Assembly (NCBI GenBank): GCA_031257995.1
Contig: JAIRNN010000231.1
Coordinates: 1-15,388, forward strand
Direction of reading: 5' to 3'
DNA from: Spirochaetaceae bacterium
GTDB lineage: Bacteria; Spirochaetota; Spirochaetia; Treponematales; Breznakiellaceae
Length of the DNA: 15,388 bases
Position numbers and translations under genes: made by a program. The notes beneath the pieces are model-generated. The model saw only the letters and a program-made list of their open reading frames with translations. It made no database searches and had not been told where the DNA came from. Of the stretch, positions 6,878 to 14,039 are shown piece after piece. Numbering within the stretch: position 1 is the first letter of the stretch; each line of letters starts with the position of its first letter.

Positions 6878-7870
6878 TCATTTTACCTTTTCCGCACTGA
6901 CTTCATCGGACCCCGCGACTGTGGCGGCGATCTGCCGGCCGGTAAACTTTTCTTTCACGTAGAGGCCAAGAAATACAACAAGCAGCAGCATTATGCCTTG
7001 AATTAATTCTGAGATTTCCGTTGGCACCCTGGTTATGGCAAGACCGTTCCGCAAAAAGGCGAGCATCAAAGAGCCAACGATGATCTTATAAAATTTAGTC
7101 GCCGCGCCGCCGTGTACCGGAATGCCGCCGACAAACATCGCCGTCATTACCTGAAGCTCAAAAAAATTTCCCATGGTAGCGGCAACCCCGCCTATGCTTC
7201 CCACCACGAAAATACCGACAACGGCAGACATTAAACCGGAAAGCGCAAACGCGAGTATTTTATATTTTTTTACAGGGATACCGGCAAATTGTCCCACCGT
7301 TTGATTTTCGCCGATACATCTTGAAAAAAATCCAACTTTTGTATAATCAAAAAGATAACACATGACAATCAAAAGCAGAATAAAAACCGGATATTTAATC
7401 TTTATATCATCAAGGACAATGATAGCCGGATCAAGGAATACCGCTTGGCTGTTCGTTATGTACACAACAATCGCCCTCAGCGCTATGAGCATTGCTAAAG
7501 TAAGCATAAGGGAAGGCACCTTAAAGTAGGCGAGGATGACTCCGTTAAAAATGCCGATTGCAAGACCAACCAACAGCGCCAAAGGGACGAATATCCACGC
7601 CCCTGCCTGGGCGCTGACTATGCCGGCAAAAGAAGCGCATAGCGCCAGAAGCGATCCTTGCGTTAAATCGGTGCTGCCCTGAGCGGCGACAAAGACCATA
7701 CCCATGGCTCCTATCGCCATCGGGATCATCATATTCAGAATACCACGGATATTATTTATCCGCCACAACCTGTTCGGTGACAGTATCGTAAAAACAATAA
7801 TAATTACCGCAAGCCCGATAAATGGAAACAGTTTTGAGATCAAATCCCATTTGTTACTTATTTTCTTCAT
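6878..7870 (-). CDS. sugar ABC transporter permease B (RbsC/CUT2 family)
   Basis: This 330-residue integral membrane protein has about 8-10 hydrophobic segments and the family's periplasmic-substrate motif variant GSTDLTQGSLLAL (about residues 65-77). A cytoplasmic ATPase-contacting region (GENQTVGQFAGIPVKKY, about 188-204) fits the RbsC pattern. Its start overlaps the ATPase stop by 4 nt (ATGA, 7867-7870), indicating coupled translation. It differs clearly from permease A, so the channel is probably a heterodimer. The C-terminus has an extra hydrophilic tail. The substrate is unknown; related two-permease CUT2 systems carry galactofuranose or autoinducer-2. Confidence 0.9.
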   Translation of the reverse strand: MKKISNKWDLISKLFPFIGLAVIIIVFTILSPNRLWRINNIRGILNMMIPMAIGAMGMVFVAAQGSTDLTQGSLLALCASFAGIVSAQAGAWIFVPLALLVGLAIGIFNGVILAYFKVPSLMLTLAMLIALRAIVVYITNSQAVFLDPAIIVLDDIKIKYPVFILLLIVMCYLFDYTKVGFFSRCIGENQTVGQFAGIPVKKYKILAFALSGLMSAVVGIFVVGSIGGVAATMGNFFELQVMTAMFVGGIPVHGGAATKFYKIIVGSLMLAFLRNGLAITRVPTEISELIQGIMLLLVVFLGLYVKEKFTGRQIAATVAGSDEVSAEKVK

Positions 7871-9399
7871 AGCATCGCCTCTACAATTGCCTCTTCGGTA
7901 AAACCATCGCTCCGTCTCATGGTTTTTTTTATTTGGCCGCTTTTCATAACGACAAGCGTATCACACATACCTATTAATTCAGATAATTCATCGGAAAATA
8001 CGATAATGGAAAGGCCCTGTTCTTTTGCTTTGATCATCTCCGTGTAGATATAGGACTTAACGCCGACGTCTACGCCCCGGGTGGGACAATCCAGAAACAG
8101 AATCTCTTTATCCTGAATCATCCAACGGCCAAGATTTACCTTTTGCCTGTTGCCGCCGGACAAACCGCTCATAATTTGCGTAACGCCGATTGTTTTGACA
8201 TCAAATTTTTCAATGACTTTCTTACTCACTTCACGCTGAACTTTGGGGTCCAAAAATCCCAGAAACCTTTTGGTTAATTCAACTGCCGGGAGACAGACAT
8301 TATTCATTATCGTATCGACAATCATAAGCGCCTGCTTGTCCCGATCCTTTGGAACATAACCGATTTTCGCTTTCATCGCTTCGAGGGGCGTTTTTATGGC
8401 AGCATTTCTCTGCGCGACACGAACGGTCCCGCTTTTTATTTTGCGTACGCCAAAAAGCGATTCCGCAAGCTCATGGATACCCGCGTCCGAAAGGCCGCAG
8501 AAACCAAGTATTTCCCGCTTGTGCAGATTGAAACTGACATCATGGAAAAAACCGGATTCAAGATGTTCGGCTGCAAGAACGATACTATCTTCAAATTGGT
8601 CCGTTGTATCACTGCGATAATATGAACCGCTCAGCTCGCGGCCTACCATGAGGCGTTTTACTTCATCCGGCGTTGTCGCGTCGCTCTGCCGTTCGGCAAC
8701 GACCTTGCCGTCCCGCATTATTGTAATACTATCACAAAGCTCAACCATCTCTTCAACATCGTGAGTAACCATCAAAACCGATTTTCCGGCGGCTTTCATT
8801 TTATTGATAATAGCAATAAGGATACGCCGGTAATTTAATGAAAGCACCTGCGTTATTTCATCCAAAATCAATAAATCCGGATTTATTGAAAGAGCCCGGA
8901 TCAATTCGACGACTTTCTTTTCTTCAATAGAGAGCGTTCCCGCCATTTTCCTGACCGGAAAATCATTGAAACCCCACTTCTCAAGCAATCCGGAAGCCTG
9001 CGCGTAAAGCTGTTTCATATCCATCACGCCAAGTTTCTCGAATTGTTCTGTCCTGCCCAGAAATATATTTACTCCGGCGGGGAGGCCATCAACAAGACCC
9101 AGTTCTTGAACGACAGTGCCTATTCTGTTTTTTCCCGCGTCCAGCGGCGTTTTTGGCGCATAGGGGATGCCATTCATTATCATCGAACCGGTATCGGGAA
9201 CCGCAATGCCGGCAATCATCGAAATAAGCGTTGATTTACCCGACCCGTTCTCTCCGATTAAACCGCGAATTTCGCCGCTATGAATCGTAATCGCCACGTC
9301 ATCATTCGCATGAGTCGGGCCAAAGTACTTTTTGATATGTTCGGCGGCGAATATCACGGGGGAAGATGCCGTAGGGACAGTGTTTTTTGAGCCGATCAT
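7867..9399 (-). CDS. sugar ABC transporter ATPase with two nucleotide-binding domains (RbsA type)
   Basis: This 510-residue tandem ATPase energises the transporter. Domain 1 has a full Walker A (GENGSGKST, 49-57), an LSIEE signature (156-160), Walker B LLILDE (Glu181, with Ile rather than Pro after it) and VTHD. Domain 2 has a degenerate P-loop (GLSDAGIHE, no Lys), a canonical LSGGNRQK signature, and Walker B reading FLDCPTRGVDVG. Here the usual catalytic Glu is Cys438 (codon TGT at 8088-8086). A poor second P-loop is normal in RbsA-like proteins, and the Cys adds to the asymmetry. AGGAG precedes the start. The gene overlaps both neighbouring permease genes by 4 nt (ATGA). Confidence 0.94.
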   Translation of the reverse strand: MIGSKNTVPTASSPVIFAAEHIKKYFGPTHANDDVAITIHSGEIRGLIGENGSGKSTLISMIAGIAVPDTGSMIMNGIPYAPKTPLDAGKNRIGTVVQELGLVDGLPAGVNIFLGRTEQFEKLGVMDMKQLYAQASGLLEKWGFNDFPVRKMAGTLSIEEKKVVELIRALSINPDLLILDEITQVLSLNYRRILIAIINKMKAAGKSVLMVTHDVEEMVELCDSITIMRDGKVVAERQSDATTPDEVKRLMVGRELSGSYYRSDTTDQFEDSIVLAAEHLESGFFHDVSFNLHKREILGFCGLSDAGIHELAESLFGVRKIKSGTVRVAQRNAAIKTPLEAMKAKIGYVPKDRDKQALMIVDTIMNNVCLPAVELTKRFLGFLDPKVQREVSKKVIEKFDVKTIGVTQIMSGLSGGNRQKVNLGRWMIQDKEILFLDCPTRGVDVGVKSYIYTEMIKAKEQGLSIIVFSDELSELIGMCDTLVVMKSGQIKKTMRRSDGFTEEAIVEAML

Positions 9400-10391
9400 T
9401 TTACCACTCCTTCAAAACGGCGCTGTGATAAAATACCGCAGACGATAACACTGCCTCCCATCACAACCTCCTGCCAAGTTCCTGATGGAACGCCCAATAG
9501 GGTAAGGACATTAAAAATAGATGTGATTATCACCGCGCTTATTACTGCCCCGACAATGATATTAAAAATATTTTCCAACGCTTTTGCAAGCAGGTATGCC
9601 GCCAAAGGGGTAAAGATACTCGCTATTGACTGCAAGCCGGTAGTGGTACCGACGCGATTCCCGTAACTTTCATTGATTGCCGAAGCAAAACCCGCGTAGA
9701 CGCCGGCGCACAAGGCGGCAAGGATGATCGTTTTTTCAATATTAATCCCCATCATTTTCGCGACCGTCTTGTTGGATCCTACGGCGCGCAGCCCAAAGCC
9801 GATTGACGTTTTATTATAAATAATATAGGCGGCAAAAAGCGCGGCGGCAAGAACGATAAGATTCCACGGCGGATTTCCTATTTCTCTGCATAGAGTATTC
9901 AGGCTGACTACCTGCTTTCCTATTTTTATTTGTGACGCGTTATACATTGCGCCGATTGCTTCGTAGATCATCGCAATACCAAGCCCAAAAACCCACGATG
10001 GAATTTTGCTAACCAACATCAGTTTGATATTTAATAATCCCAGACAAATCGCAACGCCGATGGAACCGAGAATCAATCCAAAGTAACCCCACTGGAAACC
10101 CGCCGCAAGAATTCCGCCGGCGTTACTCGCCAGAATCATAATGGCCCCAAGGGAAAGATCCATAAATCCCATGGTAATCATAAAACAAAAAGCTATCACG
10201 ACAAAGCTGGTTACAACGGAAGCGGATAAAACAAAAAGAATATTAGAACCGGCAAGGAATTTTCCGCCGGTCAAAAAATTCAATACAACATAGATCATTG
10301 CTATAATGAAAGCTGTTATAATGGTAACAAGAGCCGGACTTTGACGGATCCTTTTTATGTTCACAGAGTTCATACAACCACCCAAATTCAT
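9396..10391 (-). CDS. sugar ABC transporter permease A (RbsC/CUT2 family)
   Basis: This 331-residue membrane protein has about ten hydrophobic segments, the CUT2 permease motif GFMDLSLGAIMIL (near residues 74-86) and an ATPase-contact loop with LRAVGSNKTVAKMMGI. It is the first permease after the binding-protein gene, from which it is separated by a terminator-like hairpin. Its stop overlaps the ATPase start (ATGA, 9396-9399). The start is uncertain. ATG 10391 has no clear ribosome-binding site, while an internal ATG at 10373, giving a protein six residues shorter, follows GGGTGG and may be the true start. Confidence 0.9.
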   Translation of the reverse strand: MNLGGCMNSVNIKRIRQSPALVTIITAFIIAMIYVVLNFLTGGKFLAGSNILFVLSASVVTSFVVIAFCFMITMGFMDLSLGAIMILASNAGGILAAGFQWGYFGLILGSIGVAICLGLLNIKLMLVSKIPSWVFGLGIAMIYEAIGAMYNASQIKIGKQVVSLNTLCREIGNPPWNLIVLAAALFAAYIIYNKTSIGFGLRAVGSNKTVAKMMGINIEKTIILAALCAGVYAGFASAINESYGNRVGTTTGLQSIASIFTPLAAYLLAKALENIFNIIVGAVISAVIITSIFNVLTLLGVPSGTWQEVVMGGSVIVCGILSQRRFEGVVK

Positions 10392-10427
10392 AATGAAAAA
10401 TCCATGCCTTGTAATAAGCAGGATCGG

Positions 10428-10463
10428 AAAAAATAAAACGGCGCAGAAATCCCCCGCGCCGTT
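10428..10463 (-). terminator. intrinsic terminator/attenuator after the binding-protein gene
   Basis: On the minus strand, AACGGCGC pairs perfectly with GCGCCGTT (8 bp; + positions 10456-10463 and 10437-10444) around an 11-nt loop. A T-rich tail (TTTTATTTTTT) follows. It lies between the binding-protein stop and permease A. Partial termination here would yield more binding protein than membrane components, a familiar feature of ABC sugar operons. Confidence 0.8.
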
Positions 10464-10477
10464 ACCAATAAATGCGC

Positions 10478-11620
10478 CTACTGTTTTAAGGCCGCGTCCA
10501 AGTCGGCTTGTTTAAGAAGCCCCTGGCTCACTTTTGCCTGAAGGCGGTTCTGAATATTGTAATCATCAAGCGTCTTTTTGTAGGTATCAATCGCAACATT
10601 AGGCCCGACCCATGAACGCATCTCGTCTGCGGAGAAAGGCTGTTGTTGAATCCAATACCTATCGTAGAGTTCAACGAGATTGGAGGGAAGAGTCATAACC
10701 GGTACGACAAGACGCGGCGCTTTTCCACCGTCCGTAATAGTATTGCCGCGAAGAGCATTGACAAGAAGGGCTGTAGCAAAATCAACGTTTACCCAATGCG
10801 CGCCGTTACCGGCGGCAACTTTTCCGGTTTTAAGGCCATCCAGAACAGAAGGATCCAGATCGGTAACAAAGATGCTCGCCTTCATGGCCGGATGTTTGGA
10901 GAGCGCCTCGATACAGCTTGTACCGACATCGCCGTTTGTCGCATAAATACAGTCCGCATCAGGGTGAGCGGTAAGCGTATCATTCGCTCTGGTCAGAGCG
11001 CCGGAAAGGTCAACCGGACCGTAGGCTTGGGCGAGGACTTGGCCGCCGCCTTTTGTAAAAGTATCGGTGAACCCGTTGGTACGCGCTGTATGAGTTGTAT
11101 CACCCTGTTGCCCGGTAACGACAACCGCTTTCTTGAGGCCCCTTTGAAGGGCATAATTCGCTATGTTTGCGCCGGTTCCATAGTCAACAGTCGCGGCAAT
11201 ACCCTTGTAATAAGGGGAACTTACAACCCTTGCGAGGGTTTCATCCGAAGGCATGTGATCAAAAAACACGAAGGGGATTTTTGCGTCGGTACATTTTCTT
11301 GCCACGACCGGAAACAGCGTATCGTTGATACCGAAAAATACAATCCCATCTACACCGGCGTTGATCATGTTATCCACATTGGAAGCCGAATTTTCCGGTT
11401 TTGCTTCGTCATTTAAAACATAAGGCTCAACGCCAAGCGCGTCACAGGTTGCTTTGAAACTTTTTTCAAGGATATCGAGAGAATAATTTCCCTGCAGATA
11501 GTTATTGAATCCAATAACCAGCTTTTTATCGGCCTTTGACCCAGACTGTGCTCCACCGGCAAAGGCAAAACCCGCCAACGCGAAAACCAATGAGAACATA
11601 ATAATTCTTTTAGCTTTCAT
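10478..11620 (-). CDS. periplasmic sugar-binding protein (RbsB-like, peripla_BP type)
   Basis: This 380-residue protein starts with a classic signal peptide (MKAKR, a hydrophobic core, then cleavage expected after FAFA before GGAQS). No lipobox Cys is present, so it should be free in the periplasm. The mature part begins KKLVIGFNN and shows the type-1 binding-protein fold pattern: NMINAGVDGIVFFGIN, PFVFFDH, ATNGDVGTSCIEAL and a late GAHWVNVDFATALL. It delivers substrate to the two permeases. ATG 11620 is chosen because a perfect AGGAGG (11632-11627) lies 6 nt upstream and because it begins the signal peptide; the open frame extending upstream to 11902 has neither. It is somewhat longer than E. 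coli RbsB (about 296 residues) and is the first gene of the minus-strand operon. Confidence 0.94.
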   Translation of the reverse strand: MKAKRIIMFSLVFALAGFAFAGGAQSGSKADKKLVIGFNNYLQGNYSLDILEKSFKATCDALGVEPYVLNDEAKPENSASNVDNMINAGVDGIVFFGINDTLFPVVARKCTDAKIPFVFFDHMPSDETLARVVSSPYYKGIAATVDYGTGANIANYALQRGLKKAVVVTGQQGDTTHTARTNGFTDTFTKGGGQVLAQAYGPVDLSGALTRANDTLTAHPDADCIYATNGDVGTSCIEALSKHPAMKASIFVTDLDPSVLDGLKTGKVAAGNGAHWVNVDFATALLVNALRGNTITDGGKAPRLVVPVMTLPSNLVELYDRYWIQQQPFSADEMRSWVGPNVAIDTYKKTLDDYNIQNRLQAKVSQGLLKQADLDAALKQ

Positions 11621-11651
11621 TTTTTTCCTCCTAAGGATAAAACTGTTTATT

Positions 11652-11669
11652 TGCGCCCGATAAGGCGCA
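11652..11669 (-). promoter_or_regulatory. small hairpin in the 5' leader of the binding-protein mRNA
   Basis: TGCGCC and GGCGCA form a perfect 6-bp stem with a 6-nt loop, about 20 nt upstream of the AGGAGG site in the minus-strand leader. It could stabilise the mRNA 5' end. It is too small and simple to call a riboswitch. Confidence 0.35.
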
Positions 11670-11680
11670 GTATTAATTGC

Positions 11681-11692
11681 CAAACGGTTCCA
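11681..11692 (+). promoter_or_regulatory. copy 1 of a motif shared by both divergent promoter regions
   Basis: CAAACGGTTCCA lies in the minus-arm leader region. It matches CAAACGATTCCC at 11900-11911 in 10 of 12 positions and the same orientation. Both contain the AAnCGnTT core typical of LacI-family operators, although repeated same-orientation sites also fit AraC-type binding. The only regulator in this window is AraC-type. Confidence 0.3.
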
Positions 11693-11723
11693 TAATACGG
11701 AGGCCGGAATAGCAACTAACAAT

Positions 11724-11739
11724 GCCATTATACAATGGC
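11724..11739 (-). promoter_or_regulatory. -10 box of the transporter operon inside a perfect dyad (candidate operator)
   Basis: On the minus strand TATAAT (11732-11727) is a consensus -10. It sits within GCCATT-ATAC-AATGGC (11724-11739), a 6-bp perfect inverted repeat with a 4-bp spacer. The sequence 17 bp upstream (AACACC) is a poor -35, as expected for a promoter needing an activator. The predicted leader is about 100 nt. Both the promoter and the operator are called by eye. Confidence 0.45.
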
Positions 11740-11889
11740 CCTTTAGAGAGGTGTTATCATATTTGAGAAAAGATTCTATCAAATATGGACAAAAATTGCG
11801 GACAGGGTAATGAGCCTGCTTCAAAACCCCAGGGGAACCGCTGACTAATGCGTGTTTGGCGCGCTTGCAAAATGCCCATACGAATAAAT

Positions 11890-11918
11890 TTGACAAAAAC
11901 AAACGATTCCCTTATAAT
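11890..11918 (+). promoter_or_regulatory. perfect consensus sigma-70 promoter for the GH3-araC arm
   Basis: TTGACA (11890-11895), exactly 17 bp, then TATAAT (11913-11918). The start of transcription should be at about 11923-11926, only 7-10 nt before the ATG at 11933. Copy 2 of the shared motif (CAAACGATTCCC, 11900-11911) fills the spacer, an ideal place for a repressor to block the polymerase. Confidence 0.85.
11900..11911 (+). promoter_or_regulatory. copy 2 of the shared motif, in the promoter spacer
   Basis: CAAACGATTCCC lies between the -35 and -10 hexamers of the consensus promoter and resembles the site at 11681-11692. Location and similarity suggest an operator; there is no direct proof. 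Confidence 0.35.
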
Positions 11919-11932
11919 GTTTACTAGGGATC

Positions 11933-13333
11933 ATGAATTTCAAACAAAAACGCCTTGCCAATACGTCAAAAGCCGTCGAACTCCTGAACCGGCTCAGTCT
12001 GGCAGAAAAAGTCCGTCTTATGAGCGGGTCCACGAAGCTTGAAGATTTATTGGGACCTGTGATAGCAAAAGGCAGTCATTATAACGAAAGTCCTTACCCG
12101 GCAGGAGGTTCTGAAAAAATCGGACTGCCGCCTCTGATGTTTTGCGATGGCCCCCGGGGAGTAGTCTGCGGTACCGGACAAAGCACCTGTTTTCCCGTTC
12201 CCCTCTGCCGGGGGGCCGGGTTTAACCCGGTTCTGGAGAGGAAAATCGGAAAAGCCATCGGCAGGGAAATTAGGGCTTGGGGGGGAAATCTCTTCGGCGG
12301 CGTATGCGTCAATTTACCCTGGCATCCCGGATGGGGGCGTAGTCAGGAAACCTATGGGGAAGACAGCTTCGCCTTGGGCAAGATGGGGGCCGCACTGGTG
12401 GAAGGGGTGCAAGCTGAACAGGTGATGGCCTGTGTCAAACATTACGCCTTTAACTCTATGGAGATAAGCCGTTTCAAGGTGAACATAGATTGCGATCCCC
12501 GGACGGAAAGGGAAGTCTTCCTGCCCCATTTTAAGGACTGTGTTGATGCCGGCGCGTCTTCCGTCATGAGCGCTTATAACCGGTTCAGGGGAACCTGTTG
12601 CGGACAAAACGATTATTTGCTCCGCCGGGTTCTCAAAGAGGAGTGGGGTTTTGACGGCTTTGTGCTAAGCGATTTTCTTTCGGGCATTAGCGATACAGTT
12701 CAAGCGGCAAACGCGGGGCAGGATCTGGAGATGTGCTGTACCATCCACTTTGGAGACAAACTTATACAGGCAGTACAGGACGGACTTGTAGATGAAGAAC
12801 GGATCAATGATTCGGCCCTGCGTATTATAAGAACGATTATCACCTTTGAAGAAGAACGAAAAAAAAGACGGGACACGAAAAAAAGCTGCCCCCCAAAGGG
12901 AAAACCTTGGGATGTAAAAAAACACCGGGATCTGGCCCTCCAATCCGCAAGGGAAGGCATAACCTTGTTGCGGAACCATCGTCATGTCTTGCCCTTGGAC
13001 CCCCGAAAGCTCAAACAACTGGCCCTGATCGGCCGGCTGGGAAACAGGGAAAATTTGGGGGACAATGGGTCCGGCAAAGTGTTTCCAGCCCATACGGTTA
13101 CGATTTTTGAGGGGCTTGAAAAGGCGTTGCCGGACACGGAGATTATTTTTTATGCGGGATCCAACAGAGAACACGGAAAAAATCTGGCGCGGGAATCAGA
13201 TGCGGTCATCTTTGTGGCAGGTTATGATCATTTGGACGAGGGAGAGTATGCCCGCATAGTAGGGGGGGGGGGGCAAGGGTTCCCATGTAACATCTACCGG
13301 AGACCGTACCAGGGGGCTTTCCCTCCACGATGA
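11933..13333 (+). CDS. GH3 glycoside hydrolase, 5' part of a frameshifted gene (catalytic barrel and start of domain 2)
   Basis: As read, this gives 466 residues ending prematurely. It is a close paralogue of the minus-strand GH3 enzyme and collinear with it: CDGPRGV (71-77), YGED (141-144), KHYAFN (169-174), nucleophile motif GFVLSDF (Asp247) and acid/base region DEGEY (435-439). Four glycines (444-447) encoded by a run of twelve G follow, after which the frame drifts into 19 unrelated residues and a TGA. The next frame resumes the GH3 sequence immediately after the run. One fewer G would give a single 696-residue enzyme. The truncated product lacks most of domain 2 and the fibronectin-like domain and is probably inactive. 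No signal peptide is present. The start is supported by alignment with the paralogue's N-terminus, despite a leader too short for a normal ribosome-binding site. Confidence 0.85.
   Translation: MNFKQKRLANTSKAVELLNRLSLAEKVRLMSGSTKLEDLLGPVIAKGSHYNESPYPAGGSEKIGLPPLMFCDGPRGVVCGTGQSTCFPVPLCRGAGFNPVLERKIGKAIGREIRAWGGNLFGGVCVNLPWHPGWGRSQETYGEDSFALGKMGAALVEGVQAEQVMACVKHYAFNSMEISRFKVNIDCDPRTEREVFLPHFKDCVDAGASSVMSAYNRFRGTCCGQNDYLLRRVLKEEWGFDGFVLSDFLSGISDTVQAANAGQDLEMCCTIHFGDKLIQAVQDGLVDEERINDSALRIIRTIITFEEERKKRRDTKKSCPPKGKPWDVKKHRDLALQSAREGITLLRNHRHVLPLDPRKLKQLALIGRLGNRENLGDNGSGKVFPAHTVTIFEGLEKALPDTEIIFYAGSNREHGKNLARESDAVIFVAGYDHLDEGEYARIVGGGGQGFPCNIYRRPYQGAFPPR
13262..13273 (+). repeat. G12 homopolymer tract inside the GH3 gene
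   Basis: Twelve consecutive G residues follow GTA in the coding frame, and the next-longest G-run noticed in the window is only seven. The tract sits exactly at the reading-frame break: upstream coding is in one frame and downstream coding in the +1 frame. Eleven or fourteen Gs would give an intact gene. Poly-G tracts of this length are prone to slipped-strand mispairing and are known phase-variation devices in treponemes. Confidence 0.9.
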
Positions 13334-14024
13334 TGAGATAGAAATGATCCGCAGTGCGGGACCAGAGAATAAAAATTCCGCCGTGGTCCTCATCGGCGGC
13401 GGTACGATTCTGATTACCGGCTGGCAAAACTCTGTTTCTTCTATATTGATGGCTTATTATCCGGGACAGGAAGGGGGTACCGCGATTGCGGAAATCCTTT
13501 TGGGAAAAGTAAGCCCCGGGGGGAAACTTCCCTTTGTCCTTCCCCTCAGGGAAGAGGATCTTCCCCGAATTCAGTGGGACACGGAAAATCAATGGTACGA
13601 TTATTATCATGGCTACCGAAAACTGGAAAAAGAAGGTACGCCCCCTCTCTTGCCCTACGGATTTGGCCTTTCCTATACTTCGTTCAAAATAAGCCGCCCC
13701 TGTTTTGCAACCGACGGCAAAACGATCACCGCGTCCTGTACCGTACAAAATTCCGGACGTGTGGAAGGCGATGAAGTGGTGCAAATGTATGCCGGTTTCA
13801 AAAATTCAAAGATTGACCGTCCGGTAAAAACACTCTGCGGGTTTTTTCGGGCGCATTTGAGAGTACGGGAAGAAAAGAGGGTTGTTATATCGTGCCCAGT
13901 GGAAAAACTTCACTATTATAATGCAGACAAAGGAATATTCGAGCTTGAGCATATAGAATACGAAGTGTACCTGGGGACATCTTCCGCAGACAAGGATTTG
14001 TTTTCAGGAAATATTAAACTCTGA
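13275..14024 (+). CDS. GH3 glycoside hydrolase, 3' part of the frameshifted gene (rest of domain 2 and fibronectin-III-like domain)
   Basis: Right after the G-run, the +1 frame reads KGSHVTSTGDRTRGLSLH, equivalent to the GGDRKDSLGLH segment of the paralogue. It continues through VVLIGGGT, YYPGQEGGTAIAEILLG, SPGGKLPFV, LPYGFGLSYTSF and a C-terminal fibronectin-like domain (EGDEVVQMY, DRPVKTL) to TGA 14022-14024. The first ATG in this frame (13344) has no ribosome-binding site and would start in the middle of a domain, so independent translation is unlikely. This part is made only if the tract length, ribosome slippage or transcriptional slippage restores the frame. The stop overlaps the AGGAGG that serves araC. 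Confidence 0.8.
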   Translation, partial: KGSHVTSTGDRTRGLSLHDDEIEMIRSAGPENKNSAVVLIGGGTILITGWQNSVSSILMAYYPGQEGGTAIAEILLGKVSPGGKLPFVLPLREEDLPRIQWDTENQWYDYYHGYRKLEKEGTPPLLPYGFGLSYTSFKISRPCFATDGKTITASCTVQNSGRVEGDEVVQMYAGFKNSKIDRPVKTLCGFFRAHLRVREEKRVVISCPVEKLHYYNADKGIFELEHIEYEVYLGTSSADKDLFSGNIKL

Positions 14025-14039
14025 GGAGGAAAAAGTAGT

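Noticed and set aside
10643..11416. A 257-codon plus-strand frame opposite the binding-protein gene
   Set aside because: It is a shadow of a clear RbsB-like protein, with no start signal.
11621..11902. Upstream extension of the binding-protein frame by 94 codons
   Set aside because: AGGAGG 6 nt before ATG 11620 and the signal peptide beginning there fix the start. The extension covers the promoter region.
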